Assembly: GCF_003382365.1 (NCBI RefSeq)
Contig: NZ_QTSU01000001.1
Location: forward strand, 1,674,001-1,738,000
Source: Lysobacter silvisoli
GTDB taxonomy: Bacteria; Pseudomonadota; Gammaproteobacteria; Xanthomonadales; Xanthomonadaceae
Reading direction: 5' to 3'
Length of the DNA: 64,000 nucleotides
The position numbers and the translations under genes were made by a program. The notes beneath the pieces were generated by a model, which saw nothing but the letters and a program-made list of their open reading frames with translations, made no database searches and was not told the DNA's origin. This document shows positions 50,707 through 62,254 of this stretch, piece by piece; the stretch's first letter is position 1; the number at the start of each line of letters is the position of its first letter.

Positions 50707-51083
50707 TCAGCCTTCGATCCGATACGCATAGAAGCCCAAGCCGATCGACGTATAGGACGGATCGGAGCCCGGACTCGTGTTCACCTCTGCTCCGCCGCGA
50801 GGCACGTAGATGCCCTGCTCCCGCGCGAAAAACGATGAGGTGACGAGGTAAAGCCCTCGGGAATTCACGTAGACCCGCTTGGGCTCCAACCGCCGCAACG
50901 CCTCCGGCCACTGGCTGGGGGGATGTCCCGTTGCTGCGAACCCGAACTCATCAGTTCCGGGACCTCGATGGCGAAATCCTCCAACTCCGCCAATGTGGGC
51001 GTGCGACTGCAAGCCGCCAATGCCGCCACGAGCAGCATCGCAGCGATCGGCCGCACTAACGTGTCCAAGGTCTGCTTAGCCAT
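50707..51083 (-). pseudogene. Lipoprotein gene with a one-base frameshift in a C/G homopolymer
   Basis: From the ATG at 51083 the frame gives MAKQTLDTLVRPIAAMLLVA with lipobox LAAC and continues to SQQRDIPP. There a run of six G on the plus strand (50917-50922) shifts the frame: downstream sense (SQWPEALRRLEPKRVYVNSR ... SIGLGFYAYRIEG) is in another frame, open to 50707. Adding one base to the run joins both into about 125 residues. The two halves look like one exported lipoprotein. Either a true mutation, phase variation or a sequence error. Family unknown. Confidence 0.7.
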
Positions 51084-51135
51084 CGAGTCCCCGACCCGTT
51101 CGGCGCGAGCGAAGGCGGCGCTCGTCACCCTGGCG

Positions 51136-51531
51136 CTAACCGCGCCGATGAAACGCAGCTTGCACGAAGCGCAACCCGGCGATCACCTGATCCACCCGCG
51201 CCTGCGACAGCGCGCCGATGCATTCCCCCAGCCGCGCCTTGTAGACGCAGGACACCTGTGTGGCCACCACCACGCTCTGCCGTTCCAGCCCGCCCTCGCC
51301 CGGCTCCAGCAGCACGTTGCCCGGCTCGGTGGCTTTGCGCAGGTTGGTGCTCAACGCGCACACCACGACGGTGCCGATGCGGGAGTGGTTGAACACGTCG
51401 TCCTGCACGATCAGGTGCGGGTGCGGCGCGCCGGGGACGCCGCCTTTGGATTCGTCGGCGGCGATCCAGTAGAGGTCGCCCCGATGGATAAGGCGGGTGT
51501 CAGCGGCCTGGGGTGGCGTTGCTCTGTCCAT
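51136..51531 (-). CDS. PemK/MazF-type endoribonuclease toxin (no antitoxin visible)
   Basis: 131 residues from the ATG at 51531. Fold marks: RGDLYWIAADESKGGVPGAP, PHLIVQDDVFNHSRIGTVVV, LSTNLRKATEPGNVLL, and a late SCVYKARLGECIGALSQ, the usual PemK order in which Arg/Thr residues cut mRNA. The family normally has an antitoxin gene immediately upstream; here the upstream gene on the same strand is a 150-residue DUF6714 protein, not antitoxin-like. It could be an orphan or be neutralised by an unlinked partner. Confidence 0.82.
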   Translation of the reverse strand: MDRATPPQAADTRLIHRGDLYWIAADESKGGVPGAPHPHLIVQDDVFNHSRIGTVVVCALSTNLRKATEPGNVLLEPGEGGLERQSVVVATQVSCVYKARLGECIGALSQARVDQVIAGLRFVQAAFHRRG

Positions 51532-51554
51532 GCGGTCCGCGGGCGTAAGCCCGA

Positions 51555-52007
51555 TTAACGATAACGGGCGCCGGGCGCCCAGTACTCTTCCAGCGCCAGC
51601 ATAGCGTCGTCTTGCCACACCGACTCGTGGGCGAAGGCCAACTCGTCGAGCACGGCGATCACCGCTTGGCTCTGCGCCGGGGTCAAGGCACCGAAACGCG
51701 GCGGGTCGCGGTCGGGCGGACGCAAGTAGTAGAGCAGGCTCTGGACGACCATTGAGCCGGGGCGGGCCAGGCTCTGCAGGGCATGCGCCAACAAGTGCGG
51801 CAGGTAGTAGCGCCAGGACTCGGCGTCCAGGTACCCGATGCCCCAATGGTAGGTCTCCAGATACTCCGGCGTGAGGCGATCGATCTCTGCGTCGTAATCG
51901 GGGTGCGCTTCGTAGTCGTCCTCGGCATTACCGGCGCGCAGCGACATGGCCGGGCGGTCCGGCAGGCCGTTGAAGGCGGCGAATAATTCAAGGACGCTGA
52001 TGCTCAT
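51555..52007 (-). CDS. DUF6714-type cytoplasmic protein
   Basis: 150 residues from the ATG at 52007 (MSISVLELFAAFNGLPDRPA). Pattern recalled for DUF6714: an acidic start, GIGYLDAESWRYYLPHLLAH and LTPAQSQAVIAVLDELAF near the end. Precedes the PemK-like toxin by 23 bp on the same strand, so it may be co-transcribed. Function not known; usually present in loci with other small unknown genes. Confidence 0.7.
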   Translation of the reverse strand: MSISVLELFAAFNGLPDRPAMSLRAGNAEDDYEAHPDYDAEIDRLTPEYLETYHWGIGYLDAESWRYYLPHLLAHALQSLARPGSMVVQSLLYYLRPPDRDPPRFGALTPAQSQAVIAVLDELAFAHESVWQDDAMLALEEYWAPGARYR

Positions 52008-52184
52008 GGCCGCCACCCACGGACGATGCGACAGCACTCTACAGCTCCGAGCGACGCTACCACCATCGAATCGAAAACAGACCTCTAGGGCCTTCAGGTC
52101 TACGTGCCCTGATGCTCCGGCGAATGTCCGCCGACTCGCAGCCGATGGGCACTACAAAAGACAAGCGCTCTGCCTGGAAAAAAC

Positions 52185-52208
52185 AAAGGCCCGCGCGAGC
52201 GGGCCTTT
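52185..52208 (-). terminator. Terminator of the tRNA-Thr gene
   Basis: On the minus strand AAAGGCCCGC, loop TCGC, GCGGGCCTTT, then GTTTTTTCC. It begins 8 bases past the CCA end of the tRNA (52216). Strong, T-rich and also symmetric. Confidence 0.9.
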
Positions 52209-52215
52209 GCGGGAT

Positions 52216-52291
52216 TGGTGCCGGAAACAGGAGTCGAACCTGCGACCTACGCATTACGAATGCGCCGCTCTACCAACTGAGCTATTCCGGC
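52216..52291 (-). tRNA. tRNA-Thr (anticodon CGT)
   Basis: 76 nt reading GCCGGAATAGCTCAGTTGGT at the 5' end. The acceptor stem GCCGGAA pairs with TTCCGGC, the anticodon loop TTCGTAA exposes CGT, the T arm GTTCGACTC is canonical, and CCA is encoded. Decodes ACG. It stands alone between the DUF6714 gene and ispH. Confidence 0.97.
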
Positions 52292-52402
52292 GGTGGAGCC
52301 TGGCCCGGGCCTTGCGGCGGGGCCGCCGCGGGCGGGCCGCGGGGTCGTGAATTGTAGGGTTGCGGGGCCAGGACGGTCAATTCGGGCGCCCCGCCCCGGG
52401 GT

Positions 52403-53353
52403 TCAGCCGACCAGCTGCAGGCGCAGTTCCTTGGGCAGGGCGAAGACCATGTCCTCGGGCTCGCCGTCGAGCTCGTTGACGCGCTCGGCGCCCAGTTCGC
52501 GCAGGCGTTCGATCACGCCGCGCACCAGCACTTCCGGGGCCGAGGCGCCGGCGGTGATGCCGATGCGCTTGCGGCCGCGCACCCATTCCGGGTCGATCTC
52601 GACCGCGCCGTCGATGAGGTAGGCCTCCACGCCTTCGCGCTCGGACAGCTCGCGCAGGCGGTTGGAGTTGGAGCTGTTGGGCGAGCCGACCACCAGCACC
52701 AGGTCGCAGCGCGCGGCCAGTTCGCGCACGGCGTCCTGGCGGTTCTGGGTGGCGTAGCAGATGTCGTCGTGGCGCGGGCCCTGGATGGCCGGGAACTTGG
52801 CGCGCAGGGCCTCGATCACGCCGCGGGTGTCGTCCACCGACAAGGTGGTCTGGGTGGTGTAGGCCAGGTTCTCGGGCTGATCCACGACCATCGCGGCGAC
52901 ATCGTCGGTGTCTTCGACCAGGTAGATGCGGCCGGTGCCTTCCTCGCGCCGCCACTGGCCCATGGTGCCTTCCACTTCCGGGTGGCCTTCGTGGCCGATC
53001 AGGACCACGTCGCGGCCGGCGCGGCAGTGGCGCGAGACTTCCAGGTGGACCTTGGTCACCAGCGGGCAGGTGGCGTCGAACACCTTCAGACCGCGGCGTT
53101 CGGCTTCCTGGCGCACCGCCTTGGACACGCCGTGGGCGCTGAAGATCACGGTGGCGCCGTCGGGCACCTCGTCCAGTTCCTCGACGAAGATGGCGCCGCG
53201 GTGCTTGAGGTCGTCGACGACGAAGCGGTTGTGCACCACTTCGTGGCGGACGTAGATCGGCGCGCCCAGGGTTTCGATCGCGCGCTTGACGATCTCGATG
53301 GCGCGGTCGACCCCGGCGCAGAAACCGCGGGGATTGGCGAGCAGGACGTCCAT
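52403..53353 (-). CDS. ispH: 4-hydroxy-3-methylbut-2-enyl diphosphate reductase
   Basis: 316 residues. Last step of the non-mevalonate isoprenoid pathway, making IPP and DMAPP. The three iron-sulfur cysteines are in [14 protein letters not shown] (Cys12), [13 protein letters not shown] and [11 protein letters not shown]; the active-site Glu lies in [15 protein letters not shown]. Full length. Directly downstream of lspA (20 bp), in the usual gammaproteobacterial lspA-ispH order. Confidence 0.98.
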   Translation of the reverse strand: MDVLLANPRGFCAGVDRAIEIVKRAIETLGAPIYVRHEVVHNRFVVDDLKHRGAIFVEELDEVPDGATVIFSAHGVSKAVRQEAERRGLKVFDATCPLVTKVHLEVSRHCRAGRDVVLIGHEGHPEVEGTMGQWRREEGTGRIYLVEDTDDVAAMVVDQPENLAYTTQTTLSVDDTRGVIEALRAKFPAIQGPRHDDICYATQNRQDAVRELAARCDLVLVVGSPNSSNSNRLRELSEREGVEAYLIDGAVEIDPEWVRGRKRIGITAGASAPEVLVRGVIERLRELGAERVNELDGEPEDMVFALPKELRLQLVG

Positions 53354-53373
53354 GGGGCGATTGTACTCCCGGC

Positions 53374-53886
53374 TCAGGCGCCCGGCTTGGGCGCGGGCTG
53401 GGGACGGGGGCCGAACAGGCCGACCAGGGCGATGCCGAAGGCGCCGCAGACGATGGCCGCATCGGCCAGGTTGAAGGCCGGCCAGTAGAAATCGCGCCAG
53501 TGCCACTGGATGAAGTCGACCACGTGGCCGTGCAGCAGCCGGTCCAGGACGTTGCCCAGGGCGCCGCCGATGACCAGGGCGTAGGGCAGCGCGGTCTTCC
53601 AGTCTTCGCGGCGGGCGGCACGCAGCCACCAGGTCAGCATGCCGCTGATGATCAGGGCCAGGCCCACGAAGAAGTACTTCTGCCAGCCGCCGGCATCGCT
53701 GAGGAAGCTGAAGGCCGCGCCGGTGTTGTAGGTGCGGTACCAGTTCCACACGCCTTCGATCACCGGGATGGCGGTGTACTCGGGCAGCGAGGTCAGCACC
53801 CACCACTTGGTGAGCTGGTCCAGCGCGATCACCAGGACCGAGACGAGCAGCCAGGGCAAGGCGTTCTTGTGCGGATGTGCGGTCAT
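53374..53886 (-). CDS. lspA: Signal peptidase II (prolipoprotein)
   Basis: 170 residues, four membrane helices. The aspartic protease pair is visible: [14 protein letters not shown] and [14 protein letters not shown]; also [11 protein letters not shown]. It cleaves lipoprotein signal peptides after lipidation, needed for the several lipoproteins in this window. Lies between ileS (27 bp upstream) and ispH in one operon. The Pro-rich C-terminal tail ([11 protein letters not shown]) is typical. Confidence 0.98.
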   Translation of the reverse strand: MTAHPHKNALPWLLVSVLVIALDQLTKWWVLTSLPEYTAIPVIEGVWNWYRTYNTGAAFSFLSDAGGWQKYFFVGLALIISGMLTWWLRAARREDWKTALPYALVIGGALGNVLDRLLHGHVVDFIQWHWRDFYWPAFNLADAAIVCGAFGIALVGLFGPRPQPAPKPGA

Positions 53887-53913
53887 GTGGGCGTTCGTAG
53901 GCGGTGCGTAAGG

Positions 53914-56847
53914 TCAGAACCAGCGACGGTCTTCGCCGGGGCCGTCGACGTTGCTGACGCAGCGGCCGCACAGCTCGGGGTGCTGGGCATGAGCGCCGAC
54001 GTCGGCGCGGTACTGCCAGCAGCGCACGCACTTGGTCTTGGTGGTGGGGGTGGCGAGCACGGCGATGTCCTTGGCGGCGTCGTCGGCGAGGATCTCGACG
54101 TCGCCGCTGATGAACAGGAAGCGCAGTTCGTCGGCCAGCGGCGCCAGCCAGTTCTGGTCGGCCACGCCGCAGCGCAGGACGATCTCGGCCTCGAGCGCGG
54201 CGCCGATCGAACCGGCGGCGCGCAGCGGCTCCAGGGTCTTGCTCACGCCTTCGCGCAGCGCGAGCAGGCGGGCGTAGTCCTCGGCCGACAGCGGCGCGTG
54301 CTCGGGCAGCACGGCCAGGCCGTCGTACCAGGTGGTGAACAGCACGTTGCCGTCGCGTGCGCCGTGTTCGGTCGCCGCCGGCAGGTGGCGCCACATTTCG
54401 TCGGCGGTGAAGCTCAGGATCGGCGCGATCCAGCGCACGAAGGCCTCGGCCACGCGGTACATGGCGCTCTGCGCCGAGCGGCGGCCGCGCGAGTCCTCGC
54501 GCATGGTGTACAGGCGGTCCTTGGTCACGTCCAGGTACAACGCGCCCAGGTCGACGCTGCAGAAGTTGGACAGGGCCTGGACGATCTCGGCGAAGGCGTA
54601 ACGCTCGTAGGCCGAGGCGATGCGCTCCTGCAGTTCGGCGGCGCGGTGCACGATCCAGCGGTCCAGCGCGACCATGTCGTCCAGCGCGACCAGGTCGCGC
54701 GAGGGATCGAAGCCGTGCAGGTTGCCGAGCAGGAAGCGCGCGGTGTTGCGGATGCGGCGGTAGACGTCGCCGTTCTGCTTGAGGATCTTGTCCGACACCG
54801 ACATTTCGGCGCTGAAGTCGGTGGCGGCCACCCACAGGCGCAGCACGTCGGCGCCCATGGCGTCGATGACCTTCTGCGGGATCACCACGTTGCCCAGCGA
54901 TTTGGACATCTTCTTGCCCTGCTCGTCCACGGCGAAACCGTGGGTGAGCACCTGGCGGTACGGCGCGGCGCCGTCCATGGCCACGCCGGTGAGCAACGCG
55001 CTGTGGAACCAGCCGCGGTGCTGGTCGGAGCCTTCCAGGTAGAGGTCGGCGGGCTTGCGCAGGCCGTCCTGCGGGCGCTGGGCGAGCACGCAGTCGTGGC
55101 TGACGCCGGAGTCGAACCAGACGTCGAGGATGTCGTTGACCTTCTCGTAGCCGGCGGCTTCCTCGCCCAGCAGCTGTTCGGCGGTCATCGCGTACCAGGC
55201 GTCCACGCCTTCGCGTTCCACCGCGTCGGCGACCTGGCGCATGATCTGCACCGAGCGCGGATGCGGCTCGCCGGTTTCGCGGTCGAAGAACAGCGCGATC
55301 GGCACGCCCCAGTAGCGCTGGCGCGAGATGGTCCAGTCCGGGCGGCCTTCGATCATGTTGTAGATGCGCGCCTCGCCCCAGCCGGGCACCCAGGACACGC
55401 CGGGGATCGCGGCCAGCGCGTCGCGGCGCAGGCCGGCCTGCTCCATCGACACGAACCACTGCGGCGTGGCGCGGAACACCACCGGGGTCTTGTGGCGCCA
55501 GCAGTGCGGGTAGCTGTGGCGGATGCGGCCGGCGGCCAGCAGCGCGCCGCGCTCGCGCAGCACGCCGACGATGACCGGGTCGATCTTGAAGATGTGCTGG
55601 CCGGCCAGTGCCTGATCGCCGGCCGGCGGCGTGGACGGCAGATAGCGGCCGCGCGCGTCGACGGGGTTGATCTGGGCGGCGCTGTAGCCGTCGGTGAGGC
55701 CGTACTTCAGGCCCACCGCATAGTCTTCCTGGCCGTGGCCGGGCGCGGTGTGCACGGCGCCGGTACCGGCGTCGACGGTGACGTGGTCGCCGACCAGCAC
55801 GGGGATCGTGCGTTCGTCGTAGAACGGGTGCTGCAGGCGCAGGCCTTCGAAGGCCACGCCCGGCTGCGGGCCCCACTCGCGCGCCTGCACGGCGGCGCCG
55901 GCCTTGAGCGCGTCGGCGTTGGCCAGGTTGGCGAGGAAGCCGGCGGTCAGGTCGTGCGCGACCAGCAGGTATTCCGGGCGCGTGCCGCCTTCCTTGAACA
56001 GGCCGTCGGCCGCGGCGCCCACCTGGATCAGCATGTACTGCACGTCCGGGCCCAGGGTCACGGCCAGGCTGGCCGGCAACGTCCACGGCGTGGTGGTCCA
56101 GATCGGCACCGACAGCGGCGCGCCGTCGTCGGCGAGGCCGAAGGCGTCGAACACGCGCTTGCGGTCGATCACCGGGTAGCGCACGTAGATTTCGGTGGAG
56201 TCCTTGTCCTGGTATTCGATCTCGGCTTCGGCCAGGGCCGAGCCGCAGTCGAAGCACCAGTGCACGGGCTTGGAGCCGCGCACCAGGTGGCCGCGTTCGA
56301 CGATCTTGGCCAGCGCGCGGATGATGTCCGCCTCGTAGCGGAAATCCATGGTGCGGTAGGGGTTGTCCCAATCGCCGATCACGCCCAGGCGCTTGAAGTC
56401 GCGGCGCTGCAGGTCGATCTGGGTGGTGGCGTACTCGCGGCATTTGGCGCGGAAGGCGGCGGCGTCGAGTTTCTCGCCGACCTTGCCGAACTCCTTCTCC
56501 ACCTTGTGCTCGATCGGCAGGCCGTGGCAATCCCAGCCCGGCACGTAGGGGGCGTCGTAGCCGGCGAGCAGCTTGGACTTGACCACCAGGTCCTTGAGCA
56601 CCTTGTTGACCGCGTGGCCGATGTGGATCTCGCCGTTGGCGTAGGGCGGGCCGTCGTGGAGGACGAAGCTGCGCTCGCGGCCGCCGACCTTCTCGCGAAT
56701 GCGCGCGTACAGGCCCTCGGCCTCCCAGCGCGCCAGAGTGTCCGGCTCGCGCTTGGGCAGGTCGCCGCGCATCGGGAATTCGGTCGCCGGCAGGTGCAGG
56801 GTGGCCTTGTACTGGCTGCCGGGGGCGGTGTCGGTAGAGTCGGTCAC
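53914..56847 (-). CDS. ileS: Isoleucyl-tRNA synthetase
   Basis: 977 residues, GTG start at 56847 overlapping the ribF stop. HIGH motif in [16 protein letters not shown] (literal HIGH), the editing domain ([15 protein letters not shown]), KMSKS in [12 protein letters not shown] and a C-terminal zinc finger ([15 protein letters not shown] ... LCGRC). Full length, class Ia. A longer frame reading into ribF is an artefact. Part of the ribF-ileS-lspA-ispH cluster. Confidence 0.98.
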   Translation of the reverse strand: MTDSTDTAPGSQYKATLHLPATEFPMRGDLPKREPDTLARWEAEGLYARIREKVGGRERSFVLHDGPPYANGEIHIGHAVNKVLKDLVVKSKLLAGYDAPYVPGWDCHGLPIEHKVEKEFGKVGEKLDAAAFRAKCREYATTQIDLQRRDFKRLGVIGDWDNPYRTMDFRYEADIIRALAKIVERGHLVRGSKPVHWCFDCGSALAEAEIEYQDKDSTEIYVRYPVIDRKRVFDAFGLADDGAPLSVPIWTTTPWTLPASLAVTLGPDVQYMLIQVGAAADGLFKEGGTRPEYLLVAHDLTAGFLANLANADALKAGAAVQAREWGPQPGVAFEGLRLQHPFYDERTIPVLVGDHVTVDAGTGAVHTAPGHGQEDYAVGLKYGLTDGYSAAQINPVDARGRYLPSTPPAGDQALAGQHIFKIDPVIVGVLRERGALLAAGRIRHSYPHCWRHKTPVVFRATPQWFVSMEQAGLRRDALAAIPGVSWVPGWGEARIYNMIEGRPDWTISRQRYWGVPIALFFDRETGEPHPRSVQIMRQVADAVEREGVDAWYAMTAEQLLGEEAAGYEKVNDILDVWFDSGVSHDCVLAQRPQDGLRKPADLYLEGSDQHRGWFHSALLTGVAMDGAAPYRQVLTHGFAVDEQGKKMSKSLGNVVIPQKVIDAMGADVLRLWVAATDFSAEMSVSDKILKQNGDVYRRIRNTARFLLGNLHGFDPSRDLVALDDMVALDRWIVHRAAELQERIASAYERYAFAEIVQALSNFCSVDLGALYLDVTKDRLYTMREDSRGRRSAQSAMYRVAEAFVRWIAPILSFTADEMWRHLPAATEHGARDGNVLFTTWYDGLAVLPEHAPLSAEDYARLLALREGVSKTLEPLRAAGSIGAALEAEIVLRCGVADQNWLAPLADELRFLFISGDVEILADDAAKDIAVLATPTTKTKCVRCWQYRADVGAHAQHPELCGRCVSNVDGPGEDRRWF

Positions 56848-57794
56848 GCGAACGCTCGTCGTTGGTCGATCTGAAGGAGGCCGCGCGCCTGTTCGGCGTC
56901 GCGGTGCATCTGCGCGGTCAGCGCCGGCAGATCGGGGAACTTGAGTTCGTCGCGCAGCTTGGCCACGAACTCGACGCTGATGCGGCGGCCGTAGAGGTCG
57001 CCGTCGAAGTCGAACAAATGCGCTTCCAGCAGCGGCTCCACGCCGTCCACCGTGGGCCGCGTGCCCAGGCTGGACACCGAGGCGCGCGGCGCATCGCCCA
57101 CGCCGTGGACCCAGGTGGCGTAGATGCCCGACAGCGCCGGGGTCTTGCCGCCGAAACGCAGGTTGGCGGTGGGAAAGCCCAGGGTGCGGCCCAGTTGCTG
57201 GCCGCGCACCACGCGCCCGCCGATGGCGTAGGGCCGGCCCAGCAGGCGCGCGGCGGCGGCGAAGTCGCCGGCCAGCAGCGCGCTGCGGACGCGGGTGGCC
57301 GAGACGCGCTCGCCGTCCAGGTGCACCGGCTCGATCTCGCCGGCGACGAATCCGGCGCTTTCGCCGGCCGCGCGCAGCGCCTCGATATCGCCGCCGCGCG
57401 CCTTGCCGAAGCGGAATTCCGGGCCGACCCAGACTTCGCGCGCGCCCAGACGCTGGACCAGCACGCGCTCGATGAACTCCTGCGCCGACAGCGAACTCAG
57501 CTGGGCGCCGAAGCGCAGCAGGCCGACCTGATCGGCGTCCAGCGCCAGCAGGCCTTCGGCCTTGGCGCGGGGCAGCAGCAGGCGCGGCGGCGGCGCGGAC
57601 GGTGCGAAGAATTCGCGCGGCAGCGGCTCGAAGCTCAGCGCCACCGCCGGCAGGCCCAGCGCGCGCGCGCGGGCGACGGTGTGGCGCACCAGCGCGCGAT
57701 GCCCGAGGTGCAGGCCATCGAAGGCGCCGATGCAGACCACACTGCCGTGCGGGCAACGCAGCCCGCCCTCGACGTCACGAAACAGCCTGCTCAT
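56844..57794 (-). CDS. ribF: Bifunctional riboflavin kinase / FAD synthetase
   Basis: 316 residues from the ATG at 57794. N-terminal nucleotidyltransferase: [34 protein letters not shown], ISxTxxR-like [15 protein letters not shown]-terminal flavokinase: [20 protein letters not shown] then GFPTANL, and [15 protein letters not shown]. Converts riboflavin to FMN and FAD. First gene of the operon with ileS, overlapping it by 4 bp. Confidence 0.98.
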   Translation of the reverse strand: MSRLFRDVEGGLRCPHGSVVCIGAFDGLHLGHRALVRHTVARARALGLPAVALSFEPLPREFFAPSAPPPRLLLPRAKAEGLLALDADQVGLLRFGAQLSSLSAQEFIERVLVQRLGAREVWVGPEFRFGKARGGDIEALRAAGESAGFVAGEIEPVHLDGERVSATRVRSALLAGDFAAAARLLGRPYAIGGRVVRGQQLGRTLGFPTANLRFGGKTPALSGIYATWVHGVGDAPRASVSSLGTRPTVDGVEPLLEAHLFDFDGDLYGRRISVEFVAKLRDELKFPDLPALTAQMHRDAEQARGLLQIDQRRAFA

Positions 57795-57978
57795 TGGGTC
57801 TGGCGTAGGGGGATGCCGAAAGGTGAATAAGGAAGTATAGCCGCCGAGGCACGGTCTCAACCGCGCCGCGTCAGTCGGTTAACGAACCCGAACGCAGGCT
57901 GCGGTGAGCCCAAGGCGGACCGCACCGCCCTGCCGCTGCGCAGCCCGTATCCGGGCGCGGCGGCGCGGCAGAGCCCCG

Positions 57979-59607
57979 TCAGTGCCCGCGCAGATCGCGC
58001 ATGCGGATGCCCTGCAGCCACAGCGCCGCGCCGTAGCTGGCGCCGCCGGCGCCGACCACCACCGCCAGCTTCCAGCCGCGCTCCCACCACGGCCAGCCCG
58101 TCCAGCCCTGCCACAGCCACAGCAGCGCCAGCACCACCGCGCTCATGGCCACGCTGGCCACCGCGATCTGGCGCAGGAAACGGCGCCAGCCGGGCTGGCG
58201 CGCATAGACCTTGGCGCGGCGCAGGTACCAGGCCAGCTGCAGCGCGTTGACCCAGCCGGCCAGCGCGATGGCTGCGGCCAGGCAGGCGTGCGCGCCCGGA
58301 ATCTGGCCCAGCGCCATGCGCAGGTCGCCGCCGCTGCGCGCCAGCGCGGCCTGGCCGGCATCGGTCAGGTACAAGGCGGCCAGCAGCAGCGATACGGTCG
58401 CGCCCAGGTTCACCAGCACCGACACCACCGCCGACTTCACCGGGGTCTTGGTGTCCTGTCGCGCGTAGAACGCCGGCGCCAGCACCTTCACCAGCAGGAA
58501 GGCCGGCACCGCCAGCGACTGCGCCATCAGGCTCAGGCGGATCATCTGGGTGTCGCCGGCGTCGAGCTGGCCGTACTGGAACAGCGCGGCCACCAGCGCC
58601 TGCGCGCACAGCACCAGGCCCAGGCAGGCCGGCACGCCGATCAGCAGGCACAGGCGGAAGCCCCAATCCAGGCCCTGCGAAAAGCCCTGCGGATCGGTGG
58701 CGGCGTGGCGCTTGGACAGGTGCGGCAGGATCACCGTGCCGATGGCCACGCCGAACATGCCCAGCGGGAATTCCAGCAGGCGGTCGGTGAGGTAGAGCCA
58801 GGTCACGCTGCCGGCGATCAGGAACGAGGCCATGGCGGTGTTGAGCAGCAGGTTCACCTGCGCCACCGAGGAACCGAACAGGGTCGGCACCATCAGCCGC
58901 AGGATCTTGCGCACGCCCGCATGGGCCGCGCCCCAGCGCGGCCGCGGCAGCAGGCCCAGCTTGGCCAGCGCCGGCAACTGGAACGCCAGTTGCAGGATGC
59001 CGGCGGCGAACACGCCCCAGGCCAGCATCAGCACCGGGTTGAGGCCCAGCGGGGTCATCACCGGCGCGGCGCAGACCGCGGCGGCGATCATCGACAGGTT
59101 CAGCAGCACCGGCGACAGCGCCGGCACCGCGAAGCGCCCGTAGCTGTTGAGCACTCCGCCCACCAGCGAGGCCAGCGAGATGAACAAGGCGTAGGGGAAG
59201 GTGATCTGCAGCATCTGGGTGGCCAGGCGGTACTGCTCGCTGCCCGGCTCGAAGCCCGGCGCGAACAGCTGCATGACCCAGGGCGCGGCCAGCACCACTG
59301 CCGCGGTCAGCACCAGCAGCGCGGCGGCCAGGGTGCCGCTGACCCGGTCGATCAGCTCCTTGACCGCGGCGTGGTCGTGCTGCTGCTTGTACTCGGCCAG
59401 CACCGGCACGAAGGCCATCGAGAACGAGCCCTCGGCGGACAGCCGGCGCATGAAGTTGGGGATGCGGAAGGCGACGAAGAACGCGTCCATGGCCGGGCTG
59501 GCGCCGAACTGCCAGGCGTAGACCTGGTCGCGGACCAGGCCCGACACCCGCGAGACCAGGGTCATGGCGCTGAACACGGCCGAAGAGCGCAGCAGGCCGC
59601 GGCTCAT
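57979..59607 (-). CDS. murJ: Lipid II flippase MurJ
   Basis: 542 residues from the ATG at 59607, about 14 membrane helices. Family marks: FSAMTLVSRVSGLVRDQVYA, RIPNFMRRLSAEGSFSMAFV, FPLGMFGVAIGTVILPHLSK and APAFYARQDTKTPVKSA. Flips lipid II to the periplasm for peptidoglycan synthesis. Divergent from rpsT, as in many gammaproteobacteria. A longer frame to 59667 begins in the promoter region and was not used. Confidence 0.97.
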   Translation of the reverse strand: MSRGLLRSSAVFSAMTLVSRVSGLVRDQVYAWQFGASPAMDAFFVAFRIPNFMRRLSAEGSFSMAFVPVLAEYKQQHDHAAVKELIDRVSGTLAAALLVLTAAVVLAAPWVMQLFAPGFEPGSEQYRLATQMLQITFPYALFISLASLVGGVLNSYGRFAVPALSPVLLNLSMIAAAVCAAPVMTPLGLNPVLMLAWGVFAAGILQLAFQLPALAKLGLLPRPRWGAAHAGVRKILRLMVPTLFGSSVAQVNLLLNTAMASFLIAGSVTWLYLTDRLLEFPLGMFGVAIGTVILPHLSKRHAATDPQGFSQGLDWGFRLCLLIGVPACLGLVLCAQALVAALFQYGQLDAGDTQMIRLSLMAQSLAVPAFLLVKVLAPAFYARQDTKTPVKSAVVSVLVNLGATVSLLLAALYLTDAGQAALARSGGDLRMALGQIPGAHACLAAAIALAGWVNALQLAWYLRRAKVYARQPGWRRFLRQIAVASVAMSAVVLALLWLWQGWTGWPWWERGWKLAVVVGAGGASYGAALWLQGIRMRDLRGH

Positions 59608-59658
59608 AGGGGGGCTCCGGGCGCAGGCGCGGCGGGTTTTGGGGCCTGCTCGGCCCAG

Positions 59659-59687
59659 TTGACGCAAGTCACTGAATCGGCCATACT
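59659..59687 (+). promoter_or_regulatory. rpsT promoter
   Basis: -35 TTGACG (59659-59664), 17-bp spacer, -10 CATACT (59682-59687); predicted start near 59694, leaving a leader of about 60 nt before the GTG at 59753. The leader contains ACTACC and pyrimidine stretches, and in other bacteria the rpsT leader is a site of S20 self-control. Confidence 0.7.
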
Positions 59688-59752
59688 TTTGGGTCTGATT
59701 TTCCGCAACTGCATTCTTCTACCAGTTTTCTACCTTTCAGGAATCCACACCC

Positions 59753-60022
59753 GTGGCAAACATCAAGTCCGCCAAGAAGCGCGCCAAGCAGACGGTCGTG
59801 CGCAATGCCCGTAACGCCAGCCAGCGTTCGATGCTGCGTACCGCCGTGAAGAAGGTGCTGAAGGCCCTCGGCGAGAACGACGCCGCCGGTGCCAAGTCCG
59901 CGTTCGACGTCGCCCAGCCGATCCTCGACCGTTTCAGTGCCCGTGGCCTGATCCACAAGAACAAGGCCGCGCGCCACAAGAGCCGCCTGTCGGCCCGCAT
60001 CAAGGCGCTGTCCGCCGCCTGA
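59753..60022 (+). CDS. rpsT: 30S ribosomal protein S20
   Basis: 89 residues ([20 protein letters not shown]), all-helical and basic, ending IKALSAA; full family length. It starts at a GTG, where other bacteria often use TTG, which fits self-regulated weak initiation. Monocistronic, with promoter at 59659 and a strong terminator at 60057. Confidence 0.98.
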   Translation: MANIKSAKKRAKQTVVRNARNASQRSMLRTAVKKVLKALGENDAAGAKSAFDVAQPILDRFSARGLIHKNKAARHKSRLSARIKALSAA

Positions 60023-60056
60023 TTCGCGTTGCGCGGCTACGGCCGCGCAAGCACGC

Positions 60057-60082
60057 AAAAACCCGGCCTCGGCCGGGTTTTT
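60057..60082 (+). terminator. Terminator of rpsT
   Basis: AAAAACCCGGCC (60057-60068), TC loop, GGCCGGGTTTTTG: a 10-12-bp stem running into a T tract (TTTTTGTTTTT). Confidence 0.93.
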
Positions 60083-60218
60083 GTTTTTGCGGGTCGCGCG
60101 CGCCTTGGCGAACATGGGCGCGATCATCGTAGCGCCAGGTGAAGCCGGCACGAAGTCGCCCTCGCCCGCCGTGCGGCAGGCGCGCTTGGAAACCAACGGT
60201 ATAGAGCGCGAATGCGGC

Positions 60219-61723
<1,505 letters not shown>

Positions 61724-61737
61724 GGCTGCTGCTCCTC

Positions 61738-62046
61738 TTAACCGGCGATGCCGATGATTTCGATTTCGGTGTAATGCTGACGGTGGCCCATCTGCTTGCG
61801 ATGGTGCTTACGGCGGCGGAACTTCACGATGCGCACCTTGTCGGCGCGACCGTGGCCGACCACCTTGGCCGAGACGGTGGCGCCCTTCAGAGCGTCGCCC
61901 ACCTTCACGCCATCGCTGCCGCCCAGCATCAGAACGTTGTCCAGCTTGATCTCGGCGCCGACTTCGGCATCGAGCAGCTCGACGCGCAGGGTTTCGCCCT
62001 GCATCACGCGGTATTGCTTACCGCCGGTGACTACAACTGCGTACAT
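61738..62046 (-). CDS. rplU: 50S ribosomal protein L21
   Basis: 102 residues, [20 protein letters not shown], then [20 protein letters not shown], full length. First gene of rplU-rpmA, with a clear promoter at 62111-62139. Confidence 0.98.
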   Translation of the reverse strand: MYAVVVTGGKQYRVMQGETLRVELLDAEVGAEIKLDNVLMLGGSDGVKVGDALKGATVSAKVVGHGRADKVRIVKFRRRKHHRKQMGHRQHYTEIEIIGIAG

Positions 62047-62110
62047 GACCAGATTCCTCTGTAGTTATTTTGGTCGCTGCCGCACCCGGAACCGGGCGGA
62101 CAGAAGCGGA

Positions 62111-62139
62111 ATTCTAAGCGGTTCAGCAAGTTAGAGCAA
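62111..62139 (-). promoter_or_regulatory. rplU promoter
   Basis: Minus-strand -35 TTGCTC (62139-62134), 17-bp spacer, -10 TAGAAT (62116-62111); predicted start near 62103, giving a leader of about 57 nt before the ATG at 62046. Confidence 0.75.
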
Positions 62140-62254
62140 GCACCCCCATCCGGCGGACCGCAGCCGGCGGCTGGCGCCGGCTTAACGCCGCCCGTGCTGT
62201 AGTGGCCGGGCTGCGACGGACCCCGCGGCCCCTACTCCGTGCGGGACCCAGGCC

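Noticed and set aside
53500-56874. A 1124-residue open frame on the plus strand
   Set aside because: It is antisense to ileS and lspA, whose products are unmistakable; its His/Gly/Val/Gln-rich composition is typical of shadow frames in high-GC DNA.
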